From assembly GCA_026874595.1 (NCBI GenBank), contig CM049313.1:27218008-27282007 (forward strand): a stretch of 64,000 nucleotides of DNA. Reading direction: 5' to 3'. The notes beneath the pieces are model-generated. The model saw only the letters and a list, made by a program, of their open reading frames with translations, was not told the origin of the DNA and searched no databases. This DNA is from Sipunculus nudus. Lineage: Eukaryota > Annelida > Sipuncula > Golfingiida > Sipunculidae. A program made the translations under genes and the position numbers. Shown piece after piece: positions 1 through 12,007 of this stretch. Positions within the stretch are counted from its first letter, which is position 1, and each line of letters opens with the position of its first letter.

Positions 1-970
1 TCAGTTTGACTCAAACTTCATATTTATGGGTCTTTTTGCTTGAATAAATAACTTATTGATTTTGGGGTCAGCTGGTCAGCAGGTTAAAGGTTGCAGGTCA
101 AAGTTATTCACCCATTGGTTGCCAAGTAATTACACCAGATTTAAGTGGTTAATAGTTACCCATCATTTAGAAAGAATCCAGTTGATATATGGGCAAAAGG
201 CCAAGGTCATAGGTCAGGGATGTTCACAATTACTTATTTTATAGACCATCTCTATTTTTCTTGTATATATAACCATCCCACTCCAGCTGGTACATCTCCC
301 TGTGTGGCTGTAATTGAGAGTGACACTGGTGACATATGACTCCCTTTTGTATCAGCCTATTAAGTGATAAGGCTCAGTGATAAGTACCTCGTTACTTCAT
401 AACAAAAACACTGTTGTCAGAATGCTTCAGCCAGGCATTAAGACTATGAGAGTATAGTATTAAGGTTTAGCTACTGATTTATAAGATGATGGGAACATTT
501 TGCAGTTTATTTTATGGAATCCTAGCAAAAAACTTAGTTTCCTTGATATCTGAATATTTTAATATATATCACCACATATAAAAGCAAGTGTTTGTTCTCA
601 TAATATGTGGATGTGTACCTTGATTTAGGATGGCTTTTTGTTTTATTTCAAGACTCTTATTCATGCTTTCTGCATTTCTTTTCTTTCAGGTTTGGCAGTT
701 TACCTACCCTGCTGACCCCATTGAAAAGCAGAGTGATAATAAAAAATATTGGACTTACACTTTTTACAATTGCATATCTATATATCTGATATGAGGGCCT
801 GGACATGCCTTTTGAATTATTTTGGGCATTCATTACTGGATAATTTGCCCCAAGTTTGGTCTCTTATTGGAGAATGTGGGATATCAAATGTCATACTTGT
901 CAGAAATCCATTATGTCTGCCAGTTAGCCACCTTAGAAATTCTTTCTTCAGTGCAGTTTCAGTAATTTTT
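1..970 (+). repeat. ~1 kb dispersed segment, left arm of an inverted pair
   Basis: This segment recurs in inverse orientation at 8981-9960, and a shorter direct copy lies at 52441-52950. Shared landmarks are the GATGGGAACATTTTGCAG stretch near 488 and the TTTGCAGTTTACCTACCCTG-like stretch near 690. The left end runs off the window, so its full length is unknown. The right end abuts the 5' terminus of a family A element after TTTTT. I recognise no protein in it; the short frames here also occur in the other copies. Confidence 0.8.
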
Positions 971-1045
971 AGCTCAGCTGACTGAAAGTCATCTGAGCTA
1001 TAGCGATCACTCCGTCTGTCCGTCTGTCCATCTGTCCGTCTGTTA

Positions 1046-2679
1046 ACCAGGCACAAATCGTAACCGCTGGACCTAGAACCTTGTAACTTGGGATTCTGAG
1101 AGGTCCATGAAAAATCTCCTTGCAAACCAGAAATTAGGTCTCTGTTACCCATATCCTTCGAGCTATGGGGCCCCAAAGTACCCCCCAGAAAAGTAAAAAA
1201 TTTCATACAAAAACTTCAATATCTCATTAACTACTTGACTGATGGTCATGATTTTTGGCAAACATATTGATCATGAGATGTCCCATTACTTCCTGCAGAC
1301 TGGTGGCGCCACCTGTATTTTTCAATTTTTTACAAATTTTTTTCTCTATTTTTGAGACCTTTAAAAATGTGAACATCTGTTAACAAGGCACAAATCGTAA
1401 AGACTTGACCTAGAATCTTAATTCTTGATACACTGAGAGGTCCATGAAAAATCTCCTTGAAAACCAGAAATTAAGTCTCTGTTACCCATATCCTTCGAGC
1501 TATGGGGCCCCAAATTCCCCCCCAGAATAGTAAAAAATTTCATACAAAAACTTCAATATCTCAATAACTACATCACTTATGGTCATGATTTTTGGCATAC
1601 ATATTGATCATGAGATGTTCCATAAGTTCCTGCAGACTGGTGGCGCCACCTGTATTTTTCGATTTTTTTACGATTTTTTCCTCTATTTTTGAGACGTTTA
1701 AAGATGCTGTCATCTGTTAACGTGGCACAAATCGTAACCGCTGGACCCTAGAATCTTCGTTCTCGTCACACTGAGAGACCTATTAAAAGTCTCCATGGAA
1801 ACCATAAATTAGATCTCTGTTACCCATATCCTTTGAGCTATGGGGCCCCAAATTACCCCCCCCCCCAGAAAAGTCAAAAATTTCATACAAAAACTTCAAT
1901 ATCTCATTAACTACTTTACTGATGGTCATGATTTTTGGCATATGTATTGATCATGAGATGTTCCATCACTTCCTGCAGACTGATGGCGCCACCTGTATTT
2001 TTCGATTTTTTACAAATTGTTTTCTCTATTTTTGAGACCTTTAAAAATGTGAACAGCTGTTAACAGGGCCCAAATCATAAAGACTGGACCTAGAATCTTC
2101 ATTCTTGACACACTGAGAGGTCCATGAAAAGTCTCCATGGAAACCTGAAATTAGGTCTCTGTTACCCATATTCTTTAAGCTGTATGGCTCCAAATTACCC
2201 CCCAGAATAATGGAAAATTTGATACAAAAACTGCAGTATCTCAATAACTACAACACTGATGGTCATGATTTTTGGCATACATATTGATCATGACCTGTTC
2301 CATCAGTTTCTGCAGACTGGATGCACCACCTCTATTTTTTTCAAATTTTTACGATTTTTTTTCTCTTTTTTTGATACCTTAAAAGATGTGGTTATCTGTC
2401 AACAGGGTACAAATCGCAACAACTGGACCTAGAATCTTCATTCTTGTCATGCAAGGAGGCCCATGAAAAGTGCCTGTGGAAACTTAAAATAAGGTCTCTG
2501 TTACCCATATCCTTCAAGCTATAGGACTCCAAAGTATCCCTCAGAATAATGGACAATTACATACAAAAGCTGAAGTATCTGAACAACTAATGCGGAGATC
2601 ACCATGATTCTTTGCATGGATATTGATCATAAAGTGTTTTTATTAGTTTCTGCAGACTGGTGGAGCCACCTGTATTTTT
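1046..2679 (+). repeat. Family A tandem array, ~337-343-bp unit, about 5 copies
   Basis: The landmark GCACAAATCGTAA recurs at about 1051, 1388, 1725, 2068 (as GCCCAAATCA) and 2407, giving spacings of 337, 337, 343 and 339. Each unit also carries a GAGCTATGGGGCCCCAAA-like block, a TATTGATCATGA block and, near its end, a palindromic GGTGGCGCCACC or a decayed version. The reverse-strand frames at 817-1206 and 2041-2244 lie inside these units and recur with them, so I do not treat them as genes. Confidence 0.88.
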
Positions 2680-4456
2680 GTACCCGCCAAAACGAAGTTT
2701 TGCAGATACTATGTTTTTGACCGGGTTCCTCCGCCGTTGCTGCGTTCGTTTCCAGAGAGCTCCTCTGGGACTTGATTTTATCAGCTTTCCAAGCTCATAT
2801 CTCGGGAACCGTTTGACTGATCAGGAAATAAAATTTATACTAATGTAGCCCTTGGATAGCTCTATAACATACACAAAAAATGGTGGCGCCACCTGTAACC
2901 ATGTTTGCACAGTGTCCATCTGTTCATCTGCCTTTGGTTAAAATCACTCATATCTCTGCAGTGAATTTGACTAATTCACCTGAAATTTGGCATGCGTATA
3001 CATCCTGGATAGCTTTCTTGATTTTATGACAGGTGGCGCCACCTTCATTCTCATTCACGCTGATGACATCCAAGCTCATATTTCGGGAACCGTTTGACCG
3101 ATCGGGCCAAAATTTTGCATGTGTATAGATCTAACATAGCTCTTTATCATACGCTAAACTGGTGGCACCACCTGCAACCATTTTTGCACAGCGTCTGTCT
3201 GTTTGTCTGCTGTGGGATAATGTCACTCATATCTCAGCAGTGGTTTGACATATCTGCCTAAAATTTTGCAGTTTTATACATCCTGGATAGCTTTCTTGAT
3301 GTTATGACAGGTGGCACCACCTACATTCACGGTCACGCTGATGACATCCAAGCCCATATCTCGGGAACCGTTTGACTGATCAGTAAATAAAATTTATACA
3401 AATGTAGTCCTTGGATAGCTCTATAACATACACAAAAAATTGTGGCGCCACCTGTAACCATGTTTGCACAGTGTCCATCTGTTCACCTGCCTTTGGTTAA
3501 AATCACTCGTATCTCTGCAGTGAATTGACTAATTCACCTGAAATTAGGCATGCGTATACATCCTGGATAGCTTTCTTGATTTTATGACAGGTGGCGCCAC
3601 CTACTTTCTCGTTCTCGCTGATGACATTCAAGCTCATATCTCGGGAACCGTTTGACCGATTGGGCCAAAATTTTGCATGTCTATAGATCTAACATAGCTC
3701 TTTATCATACGCAAAACTGGTGGCACCACCTGCAACCATTTTTGCACAGGTCTGTCTGTTTGTCTGCCGTGCAATAAAGTCACTCACATCTTGGCAGTGG
3801 TTTGACATATCTGCCTAAAATTTTGCAGTTTTATACATCCTGGATAGCTTTCTTGATTTTATGACAGGTGGCGCCACCTTTATTCTAGTTTATGCTGCAG
3901 ACATCCAAGCTCATATCTGGGGAACCGTTTGAACAATTGGGCCAAAATTTTGCATGTGTATAGATCTCACATAGGTCTTTATCATACACAAAACTGGAGG
4001 GGCCACCTGCATTCATATTTGCACATTTTGCACAGCGTCTGTCTGTTTGTCTGCCGTGGTCTAAAATCACTCATTTCTCTGTAGTGGTTTGACATAACTG
4101 CCTAAAATTTTGCAGGTTTATACATCCTGGACAGTTTCTTGATTTTATGACAGGTGGCGCCACCTACATTTTAGTTAACGCTGCACACCTCCAAGCTAAT
4201 ATCTCAGGAACCATTTGACTGATTGGGCCAAAATTGTGCTTGTGTTTAGATCTCACATAGGTCTTTATCATACACAAAACTGGAGGGGCCACCTGCAACC
4301 ATTTTTGCACAGCGTCTGTCTGTTTGTCTGCCGTGGGCTAATATGCAACATACCTCATTCTGTTTCCCCTTGCCACTCAATCCATGCCTCACTTCACCCG
4401 TTCCACTCTGATTTTGGCGGATACACGTAGTCACTTGTCTGCTACCCGTATTCTAG
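2680..4456 (+). mobile_element. Family C Helentron-like element, complete copy inside family A
   Basis: The 5' end resembles GTATCCGCCAAAA (here GTACCCGCCAAAA). The 3' end has the inverted motif TTTTGGCGGATAC (4412-4424), a weak hairpin GTAG...CTAC and terminal CTAG (4453-4456) followed by T residues. The interior is a repeat array with GGTGGCGCCACC-type palindromes at about 2882, 3032, 3161, 3310, 3441, 3590, 3719, 3866, 3996, 4153 and 4282. The element sits within a family A repeat unit after GTATTTTT, and A-type sequence resumes after 4456. No transposition protein is encoded. Confidence 0.75.
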
Positions 4457-4635
4457 TTTTTAAAGTTTACACATTTTTTCTCTAGTTTTCAGATATATAA
4501 ATACAGACTAAATCTTGGCCTGTTGGTTAATCTGTTTTATGCTTCAGTTGAATGGGTATCTACCATTCTGATAAAATTTCCTTTTGTGAATCTCTTCCCA
4601 GTCAGCTGAGCGTCATGACCCATGGGTCACTTGTT

Positions 4636-5124
4636 CTTTAATGTTTGGTCCGATTTAGAGAATGTTTGTTGTCTGATTTCAGACTTGTCAGAAGTCCAAT
4701 ATGGCCACCAGGCAACCATCTTTTAATTCCTTTTGATCATATTATCTCAAGAACAGTTAAAGTGAATGCAGTTGGATGTATATTTATGTAATCTTGTAAA
4801 GGATTGGGTCAAATATTTCTGAATAAATATTACCATCATTTATAAAAGTGCAGTACAGTTGGCTTGTATTGAAAAAAAATTCATACAGAAGCACCTGTTT
4901 CTCAATAATTCTTGCATGTATTTCCTTGATTTTTGCTATATATTTTGATCTTATATTTGCCCTTTGTGGTGTTCCTTTGAGACTGACAGGTTTCAAGCAA
5001 GCTGTTGGAATAGTTCCTGATAGCTTAACAATCATGCATCATGATTCAAGTTGTGAATCTCAGTCCATGATGTCACAGGTCATGCTTGGCAGCTGAGCGT
5101 CATGACCCATGGGTCACTTGTTAC
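4636..5124 (+). repeat. Second family A-type 3' module
   Basis: Unrecognised AT-rich sequence that ends in another family A terminus at 5092-5124: CAGCTGAGC, then TGACCCATGGGTCA, then CTTGTT. The ORFs here (4784-5035 minus, 4848-5096 plus) show no domain. Two A-type 3' ends 490 bp apart suggest an extended 3' end or a second truncated copy. Confidence 0.5.
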
Positions 5125-5451
5125 TATTTTTTGTCTCTGTTTTTGAGACCTTAAAAGATGTGGTCATCTGTTAACAGGGCTCAAATCGTAACCACTGGAC
5201 CTGGAAACTTCTGACTTTACATCCAGAGAGGTCAATGAAAAGTCTCCTTAGAAACCTTGAATGAGGTCTCTGTTACCCATATTCTTCAAGCTATGGGGCT
5301 CTGAAGTACCCCCCAGGAAAAATAGAAAATTTGGTACAAAAGCTCAAATATCTGAACAACTAATGCATTAATCACCATGATTCTTTGCATGGATGTTGGT
5401 CATGGAATGTGTCATCAGTTCCTGCAGACTGATGGCCCCATCTGTATTTTT
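5125..5451 (+). repeat. Single family A internal unit, cut by family B
   Basis: It carries the GAGACCTTAAAAGATGTGGTC, GCTCAAATCGTAACC and TGCAGACTGATGGC landmarks of the family A tandem unit. It stops where a family B element begins after TATTTTT. Confidence 0.75.
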
Positions 5452-7419
5452 AGCGAACCTGTGAGCTTATGCGATGGTGTGGCGTCGTCCGGCGTCCGTC
5501 GGCCGTCGTCCGTCGTCTGTACGTTAACCCATACTATCTTGAAAATGGCAAGAGGTGGCATCACAAAATTTTATTTAAAAAATTCGTCATCTAAAAAACT
5601 ATATTGGATTTTGCTTATTTTTTGGCTAACTGCATTTTCTTAGATTTTATAGGGAAAAAGCTAAAAAAGCTTAAAAAATCTTCTTCTCCGAATCTGTTCA
5701 GTCAAATTGTCCAATATTTTACAGAAATGATTTCTGGAACAATCTCTCTCAAGTTTGTTCAAATGGTTTAAGTTTGGTGATTTTTGGCCGAGTTACAGGA
5801 AGTTGAACTTAGTCATCTGTCTGAAAAAGCATACTAAAATTACAATCTCAGAAATGGCTTGAGCTATCATCTCCAAATTTTATGCCAATGTTGGTCACAT
5901 GAGTCATATCTGAAATTGAGGTATTGGTGGCGCCACCTGCATCGGCCTTTTTTGTACGGGGGTCATCAGTGCCCGTATCAAACTGAAGTCTACAAATAAC
6001 TTCTTCTCTGAAACGATATGGCCAAATTGTTTAATATCGCACAGAAATGATCCTAGGGTAGTGCTTTCTAAAGTTTGTTCAAATGGTCTCAGTTCAGTGA
6101 CTTTTGGCTAAGTTATGGGAAGCTGAATTTAGTCATATGACATAGCAGCCCATTTTAGCTAAGTGGCTAAAAAAATCTTCTCAACAAAAACCACTGGGCC
6201 AAATTCTTAAATCTCACACATTAATTATCCTTAGATGTTGATAATTTAAGTTTGTTCAAATTATCTCAGTTCAGTGACTTTTGGCTAAGTTATGGGAAGC
6301 TGAATTTAGTCATACGCCGTAACAGCCCATTTTAGCTAAGTGGCTACAAAAGTCTTCTTCTCAAAAACCACTGGGCCAAATTTTTAAACCTCACACATTA
6401 ATTATTCTTAGATATTGATAATTAAAGTTTGTTCAAATGGTCTCAGTTCAGTGACTTTTGGCTGAGTTATGGGAAGCTGAATTTAGTCATATGCCATAAC
6501 AGCCCATTTTAGCTAAGTGGCTGCAAAAATCTTCTTCTCAAAAACCACTGGGTCAAATTCTTAAATCTCACACATTAATTATCCTTAGATGTTGATAATT
6601 CAAGTTTGTTCAAATGGTTTTGGTTCAATGATTTTTGGCTGAATTATAGGAAGCTGAACTTTGCCATTTTGCTGTATTTTCCCATATGAGTTATAAACCT
6701 ACAAAACGTTTTTTGACTGATGATACTGAGGCCAGTTTGTTTAATATTTTGCAAGAATAATTCCCTGAATAATTCTGATAATAATTGTCTTTTATGGTTC
6801 CAAAGAATGAATTTTGGCTGATTTATAAAGATTGAATTGAGTCATTTTACCATACATGTTAGCTGTGTGAAGCAGATACATCTAGCCTAGCACCAGTTTA
6901 TCAGCATCCATTACATCATGCCTCTAGACATTTAGATATCAGGTTATCTATGGAAAATATTGACAAGAATGTTTTTTAAAAGCTTTTAAAAATGTAGATT
7001 TATGATATTAGATATCATCTGTACACTAACTCATAATTTCTCAGGAATAGCAGGAGCTACCATCCCCAAATTTTATGCAATTATCTGTCACAAAATAAAT
7101 GATGATGGATTCAGCTTATTTTTCCTATCTGTATTTACTTAGATTTTACAGGGAAAAAGCTGAAAAAAACTTTAAAAGTCTTATTCTTCTAAATGGTCAG
7201 AAATTTACAGAAATGATCCCAGAGGCGAGCCCTCTCAAGTTTGTTCATATGGTTTGTGTTTGATAAATTTTAGCAGAGTTACATAACAGGCCAAGATTGT
7301 GTATGTTTCTTGAATAGGTTAAGAAACTGCCAACTGTTTCAGATTTGGCAACAGATCAAGAGTTCATTCAGTGCAGCCAAATATAGGTCAACAGTTCAAT
7401 CAGTGCAGCCAAGCACAAG

Positions 7420-7535
7420 GCATGTGATCACCTCATGGGTGTCATGTGAGCACCTCATGGGCAGCATGTGATCATCTCATGGGTAGCATGTGATCACATC
7501 ATGAGTATCATGTGATCACCACATGGGTGTCATGC
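7420..7535 (+). repeat. ~24-bp minisatellite with ATGTGATCAC core
   Basis: About five degenerate copies of a unit near CATGTGATCACCTCATGGGT. Each carries a dyad-symmetric TGATCA core flanked by CATG blocks. It lies inside the family B copy and was not seen in the other B copies. Confidence 0.75.
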
Positions 7536-7664
7536 CCCTCAGGGCTGCATATGGAGCCAATCTGTGAGCTTATGCAATTGTGTGGCTACTATTTCAGATT
7601 TGGCAACAGGCAAAAGGTCAGTCTGGATTTATTTATAGCTTTGGCAGACTGCCAACTGTGTCAG

Positions 7665-7775
7665 ATTATGCAACAGGTCAAGAATTCACTCAGTGCAGCC
7701 AGGTACAGGTCAGAAGTTCACTCAGTCTACCCAGGTGCAGGTCAAGAGTTCACTCAGTGCAGTAGCCTGAGCCAG
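7665..7775 (+). repeat. Family B 3' minisatellite, TTCACTCAGTGCAGCC units
   Basis: Three to four repeats of an ~31-bp unit built on AGTTCACTCAGTGCAGCCAGG with CAGGTCAAGAG spacers. The same short array recurs at about 19077-19165, 22490-22580, 24890-24980 and 54520-54615, so it belongs to family B. Confidence 0.8.
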
Positions 7776-8246
7776 TAATTTGTCACAGTTCACTCGGGGC
7801 AACTGCCTTTCTCACCTAAGCCTGGTCAGCCCCATGCATCAGACTCAAGGTAAGTTTGATGTATTGGCCTGTTATTCTGACCTGTCTATGTGTCTTTAAT
7901 GGCTTTCTCGTTCACAAGACAGGTGTCGCCATCTGCAATGACTTTTGCAAAGTGTATGTGCCTGCTTAATTCCATGGAGGAATTTGATATATCAGCCTGA
8001 AATTGGGCATATTTATACATGTCAAATAGCTTTGTTGTATACAAGACTAGTGGTGCCACCTACAATAAATTTTGTGTTGTGTGCACCCATGCGAGAATTT
8101 CAGCAGTGATATTTGTGTATTGTTTCTTGTTCAGATGTTTAGTACTTGCATTGTTCATATATATGAAAAGTAGTGGTTCAGCATTGAAGCGTTATACCTG
8201 GTGTATATCCATATGCACAGGTTCGCATTAGGTCTGTAGGCCTTGT

Positions 8247-8980
8247 TTTATTACTGACATCAATGTTGAAATCTCCCATAACTAACAATGGTTTTTGTGT
8301 GTCCACAAATGTTAAAAGCTCTTCAAGTTTTGAAAGAAGGTCTGTCTATTTAGATTGTGGTGATCTGTATATACTAATCAGTTGCAAGGTAGATGTTGGT
8401 TGATTTATTAATAACACCGATGCATCAATCTTACCACTTGACCAAGTTTGGGATGAAAGGTTTAGCTCAAAGTTCGTCCAAAATGGTTTTCTAAGAAGTG
8501 GGTCCTGTGACTTTCACATCTAACCTTGAGACCGAACAATAAATAATGTTCTTCCCCTGTTGGTTGATGATCCATACTTGGAAGTTGGAAGGTTTGGGAT
8601 GAAAAGTCTGACTTGAAATGCATCCACAACTTTTTTCAAGAAGCTGGTCCTGTGACATTGACCTTTGACCCTAAGACCTAAATATCAAAAGGTTTGTTCC
8701 TCTATTGACATGTAAGGTTTGGGATGATTATTTTGGCTATAAAAATTAATTCTGGGAGGTGCAAACACACCCCGTAACTCAGAGAATATAGGTTACAGTG
8801 ACCGAATTTCAGATCTGCAAGGAGATCTTTTTAGAACCTCTAAGACTGCATAGGGTTCATGTATCTAGCCCTTACAGTTACAATTTGTGCCCTGCAAACG
8901 GCCGGATGGCTGGCCGGACGGAAGGACGACAGACAAAGACCCATCGCTATAGCACAGCATGACTAAAAGTCAGCTGAGCT
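8247..8980 (-). mobile_element. Family A2 element fragment, reverse orientation
   Basis: On the minus strand the element starts at 8980 with AGCTCAGCTGACTTTTAGTC, then GCTATAGCGATGGGTC, a GTCC-rich tract and GCACAAATTGTAAC. The body contains repeated GACCTTTGACC-type stretches. It resembles 9961-10692 (same strand) and 46457-47200 (opposite strand). It is a subfamily of A with a shared 5' motif and a different body. Its 3' limit is not clear. Confidence 0.6.
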
Positions 8981-9960
8981 AAAAATCACTGAAACTGCAC
9001 TGAAAAAAGAATTTCTAAGGTGGCTAACTGGCAGACATAATGGATTTTTGACAAGTCTGACATTTGATATCACACATCCTCCAATAAGAGACCAAACTTG
9101 TAGCAAATTCTCCAAGGGATGTTACAGTAATGAATGTCCAAAACAATTCAAAAGGCATTTTCAGGCCCTCATATTAGATTTATAGATATGCAAATGTAAA
9201 AAATGTAAGTCCAATATTTTTTATTATCACTCTGCTTTTCAATGGGATCAGCAGGGTAGGTAAACTGCAAAACCTGAAAGAAAAGAAATGCAGAAAGCAT
9301 GATTAAAAGTCTTGTAATAAAAAAAAAGCCATCCTAAATCCAGGTACACATCCCCATATATTATGAGAACAAACATTTGCTTTTATATCAGGTGATTTAT
9401 ATAAAAATATTCAGATATCTAGGAAACTAAGTTTATTGCTATGATTTCATAAAATAAACTGCAAAATATTCCCATCATCTTATAAATCAGTAGCTAAACC
9501 TTAATACTATACCCTCACAGTCTTAATGCCTGGCTGAAGCATTCCGGCAACAGTGTTTTTGTTATGCAGTAACGAGGTATTTATCACTCAGCCTTATCAC
9601 TTAACAGGCTAATACAAAAGAGAGTCATATGTCACCAGCATCACTCACAATTACAGCCACACAGTGAGATGTACCAGTTGGGGTGCAATGGTTATATGTA
9701 CAAGAAAAATAGAGATGGTCTACAAAATAAGTTATTGTGAACATCCCTGACCTATGACCTTGGCCTTTTGCCCACATATCAACTGGATTCTTTCTAAATG
9801 ATGGGTAACTACTAACCACTTACATCTGGCCGGGTGTAATTACTTGGCAACCAATGAGTGAATAACTTAGACCTGCAACCTTTAACCTCCTGACCAGCTG
9901 ACCTCAAAACCAATTAGTTATTTCTTCATGCAAAAAGACCCATAAATATGAAGTTTGAAT
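8981..9960 (-). repeat. ~1 kb dispersed segment, right arm of the inverted pair
   Basis: It is the reverse complement of 1-970 with scattered differences and small indels. As in the left arm, the segment on its own strand runs directly into an A-type 5' terminus (AGCTCAGCTGAC at 8980) after a T run. Because a third copy exists at 52441-52950, this is a dispersed repeat and not evidence of one foldback transposon. Confidence 0.82.
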
Positions 9961-10692
9961 CACATTCAGTGATGCATAGATGTGGCATATGTGAAAGCTG
10001 AAGGTTTGGGTTGAACAGTTTCACTTGAAATATGTTCACAAGCATTTAGAACAATATTGTGACCTTGGCCTTTGACCTTTGAACTCAACATCAATAGGCT
10101 TCTTCCCCTATTGGTAGGTAAGCCATATATAACAGATGGAAAGTATAGATTGAAAAGTTTGCCTGAAAATGACTCCACGCAAGGTTTGGAATGAAAGGTC
10201 TAGCTTGAAATGTGTCCACAACCTTATCAAAGAAGTGGATCCTGTGACCCTGACCTTTGACCTTGTGACCTCAACATCTATAGGATTCTTCTCCCACTTA
10301 GTAGGTGAGCTACATGTGAAAGATCAAAGAAGTTGGTTCTGTGACCTTGACCTTTGACCTTGTGACCTCAAAATAATTATGGTTCTTCCTCTGTTGGTAG
10401 GTGAGCTGTATGTGAAAGATGGAAGGTTTGGGATGAAAATTTTGCCTAAAAGAATTATTTCTGGGGGGTGCAAACATACCCCATAACTTCGAGAATATGG
10501 GTCGCAGTGACCTAATTTCAGGTTTGCAAGGAGATCTTTTTAGAACCTGTAAGACTGCATAGGGTTCATGGCCCTAGCCCCTCAGTTACGATTTGTGCCC
10601 TGCTAACGGACGACTGGCCGTCCAGCCAGAAGGAAGGACGACGGACAAAGACCCATCGCTATAGCCCAGCATGACTGAAAGTCAGCTGAGCT
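9961..10692 (-). mobile_element. Family A2 element, reverse orientation
   Basis: Its 5' end at 10692 reads AGCTCAGCTGAC on the minus strand, followed by GCTATAGCGATGGGTC and a GTCC/GTCG tract. The body carries several GTGACCTTGACCTTTGACC-like repeats with GGTTTGGGATGAAA spacers. It lies inside family B body sequence, which continues from 10693. Confidence 0.6.
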
Positions 10693-12007
10693 AAAAATGG
10701 CAGGAGCTAGCATCACCAAATTTATTGCAAATATTCAGTCAACTGATAAACTCTATCGGATTTTGTTTATGTTTTTTTCTAACTGCATTTTCTTAGATTT
10801 TATAGGGAAAAAGCTATAAAACTTTAAAAATCTTCTTCTCCGAAACTGTCCTGCCAAATTGTCCAATATTTCACAGAAATGATCCCTGGATCAATCTTTT
10901 TCAACTTTATTCGAATGGTTCCAGTTCGGAGATTTTTGGCTGAGTTACAGGAGGTTGAACTTAGTCATCTGTCAAAAAATGCATATTAAAATTTAAATCT
11001 CAGAAACGGCAGACGCTATGCCAATGTTGGTCACATGAGTCATATCTGAAATTGAGGTATTGGTAGCGCCGCCTGCGTTGTCCTTTTTTTGTACAGGATC
11101 ATCAGTGCCTATATCAAACTGAGGGCTACAAAAAAACTTCTTCTCTGAAACCATAAGGCCAAATTGTTTATTATCGTACAGAAATGATTCTAGGGTAGTG
11201 CTTTCTGAGGTTTGTTCAAATATTGTCTCTATTCAGTGACTTTTGGCTGAGTTATGGGAAGCTGAATTTAGCCATATGCCATAACAGCTCATTTTAGCTC
11301 AGTAGCAACAAAGATCTTCTTCTCAAAAACCAGTGGGCCAAATACTTAAATCGCACACATTAATTATCCTCAGATGTTGATAATTCAGGTTTGTTCAAAT
11401 GGTTTTGGTTCAGTGCTTTTTGGCTGAGTTCCGGGAAGCTGAACTTAGCCAGTTTGCTGTCTCTTCCTATATGAGTTATAAACCTGCAAAACGTTTTTTG
11501 ACTGATTCCACTGAAGTCAGTTTGTTTAATATTTTATCAGAATATTCCCCACAACAATTCTTATAATAATTATCTTTAATGGATCTACATGAATGATTTT
11601 TGGCTGAAATATTGAGATTGAATTGAGTTTTTTTTACCATATATGTTAGCTGTGTGATGCTGTTACATCTAGCCTGGCACCAGTTTGTCAGCATCTATTA
11701 CCTCATGCCACTAGACATTTAAATTTCAGGTTATCTGTGGTTATTATTGACAAGAATGTTTTTTGAAAGCTTTTAAAAAACTAAATTTCTGATTTAAATT
11801 ATTCATCATACCAGGCAATGTTACAATCAAGGATATTCAGCTCTCTGTGGCTATATAAAGACAACTGTACATGGATTATAAATGATTGGTATCCATCCTC
11901 AACTTCATTCAAGAATTTGCCATCAGTGAGATGTATCTGTATTATATTGAATTTTGCATTCTATATGCACCTGTAATAATTTTTCCATGTATTCCTGATT
12001 TTTTTTT
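10693..12007 (+). repeat. Family B body without its 5' end
   Basis: It begins mid-element at GGCAGGAGCTAGCATCACC, a family B landmark that normally lies about 80 bp after the B start. It contains the TTATAGGGAAAAAGCT, CTCAAAAACCA and TTAGCTGTGTGATG blocks also seen at 21000-22200 and 23300-24500. The B start was probably separated by the A2 insertion. Confidence 0.7.

Larger units (their letters stand above)
971..4635 (+). mobile_element. Family A Helentron-like element, with nested family C
   Basis: The element starts AGCTCAGCTGAC right after a T run. It ends with the inverted motif GTCAGCTGAGC (4601-4611), the 14-bp palindrome TGACCCATGGGTCA (4616-4629) and CTTG before TT. Near the 5' end is a GTCC/GTCT tract (1014-1042) followed by GTTAAC. 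The interior is a ~340-bp tandem array, interrupted by a family C element from 2680 to 4456. No Rep/helicase coding is visible, so it is non-autonomous. Assignment to Helentrons rests on architecture only: asymmetric terminal inverted repeats, a 3' palindrome and a T-rich junction. Confidence 0.72.
5452..8246 (+). mobile_element. Family B Helentron-like element, near full length
   Basis: It starts AGCGAACCTGTG after TTTTT, followed by a GTCC/GTCG-rich tract (5484-5516) and GTTAACC. It ends with the inverted motif CACAGGTTCGC (8216-8226), the dyad AGGTCTGTAGGCCT and TGTT. Inside are ~180-bp units with CAGCCCATTTTAGCTAAGTG and CTTCTTCTCAAAAACCACTG landmarks (about 6060-6660), one GGTGGCGCCACC (5927-5938), and a minisatellite-rich 3' part. 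About 2.8 kb with no coding capacity. Other copies or fragments are at 10693, 12008, 20813, 23122, 28458, 52951, 59932 and 60890. Confidence 0.72.

Noticed and set aside
817-1206. 129-codon minus-strand frame, the longest class of ORF in the window
   Set aside because: It translates the GTCC/GTCT tract (giving DGQTDRR) and a family A tandem unit. Similar frames appear in every copy and carry stops elsewhere.
1-9960. The 1-970 / 8981-9960 inverted pair as terminal repeats of one large transposon
   Set aside because: A third copy lies at 52441-52950 on its own, no target duplication can be checked because the left end is outside the window, and the interior is unrelated nested elements.
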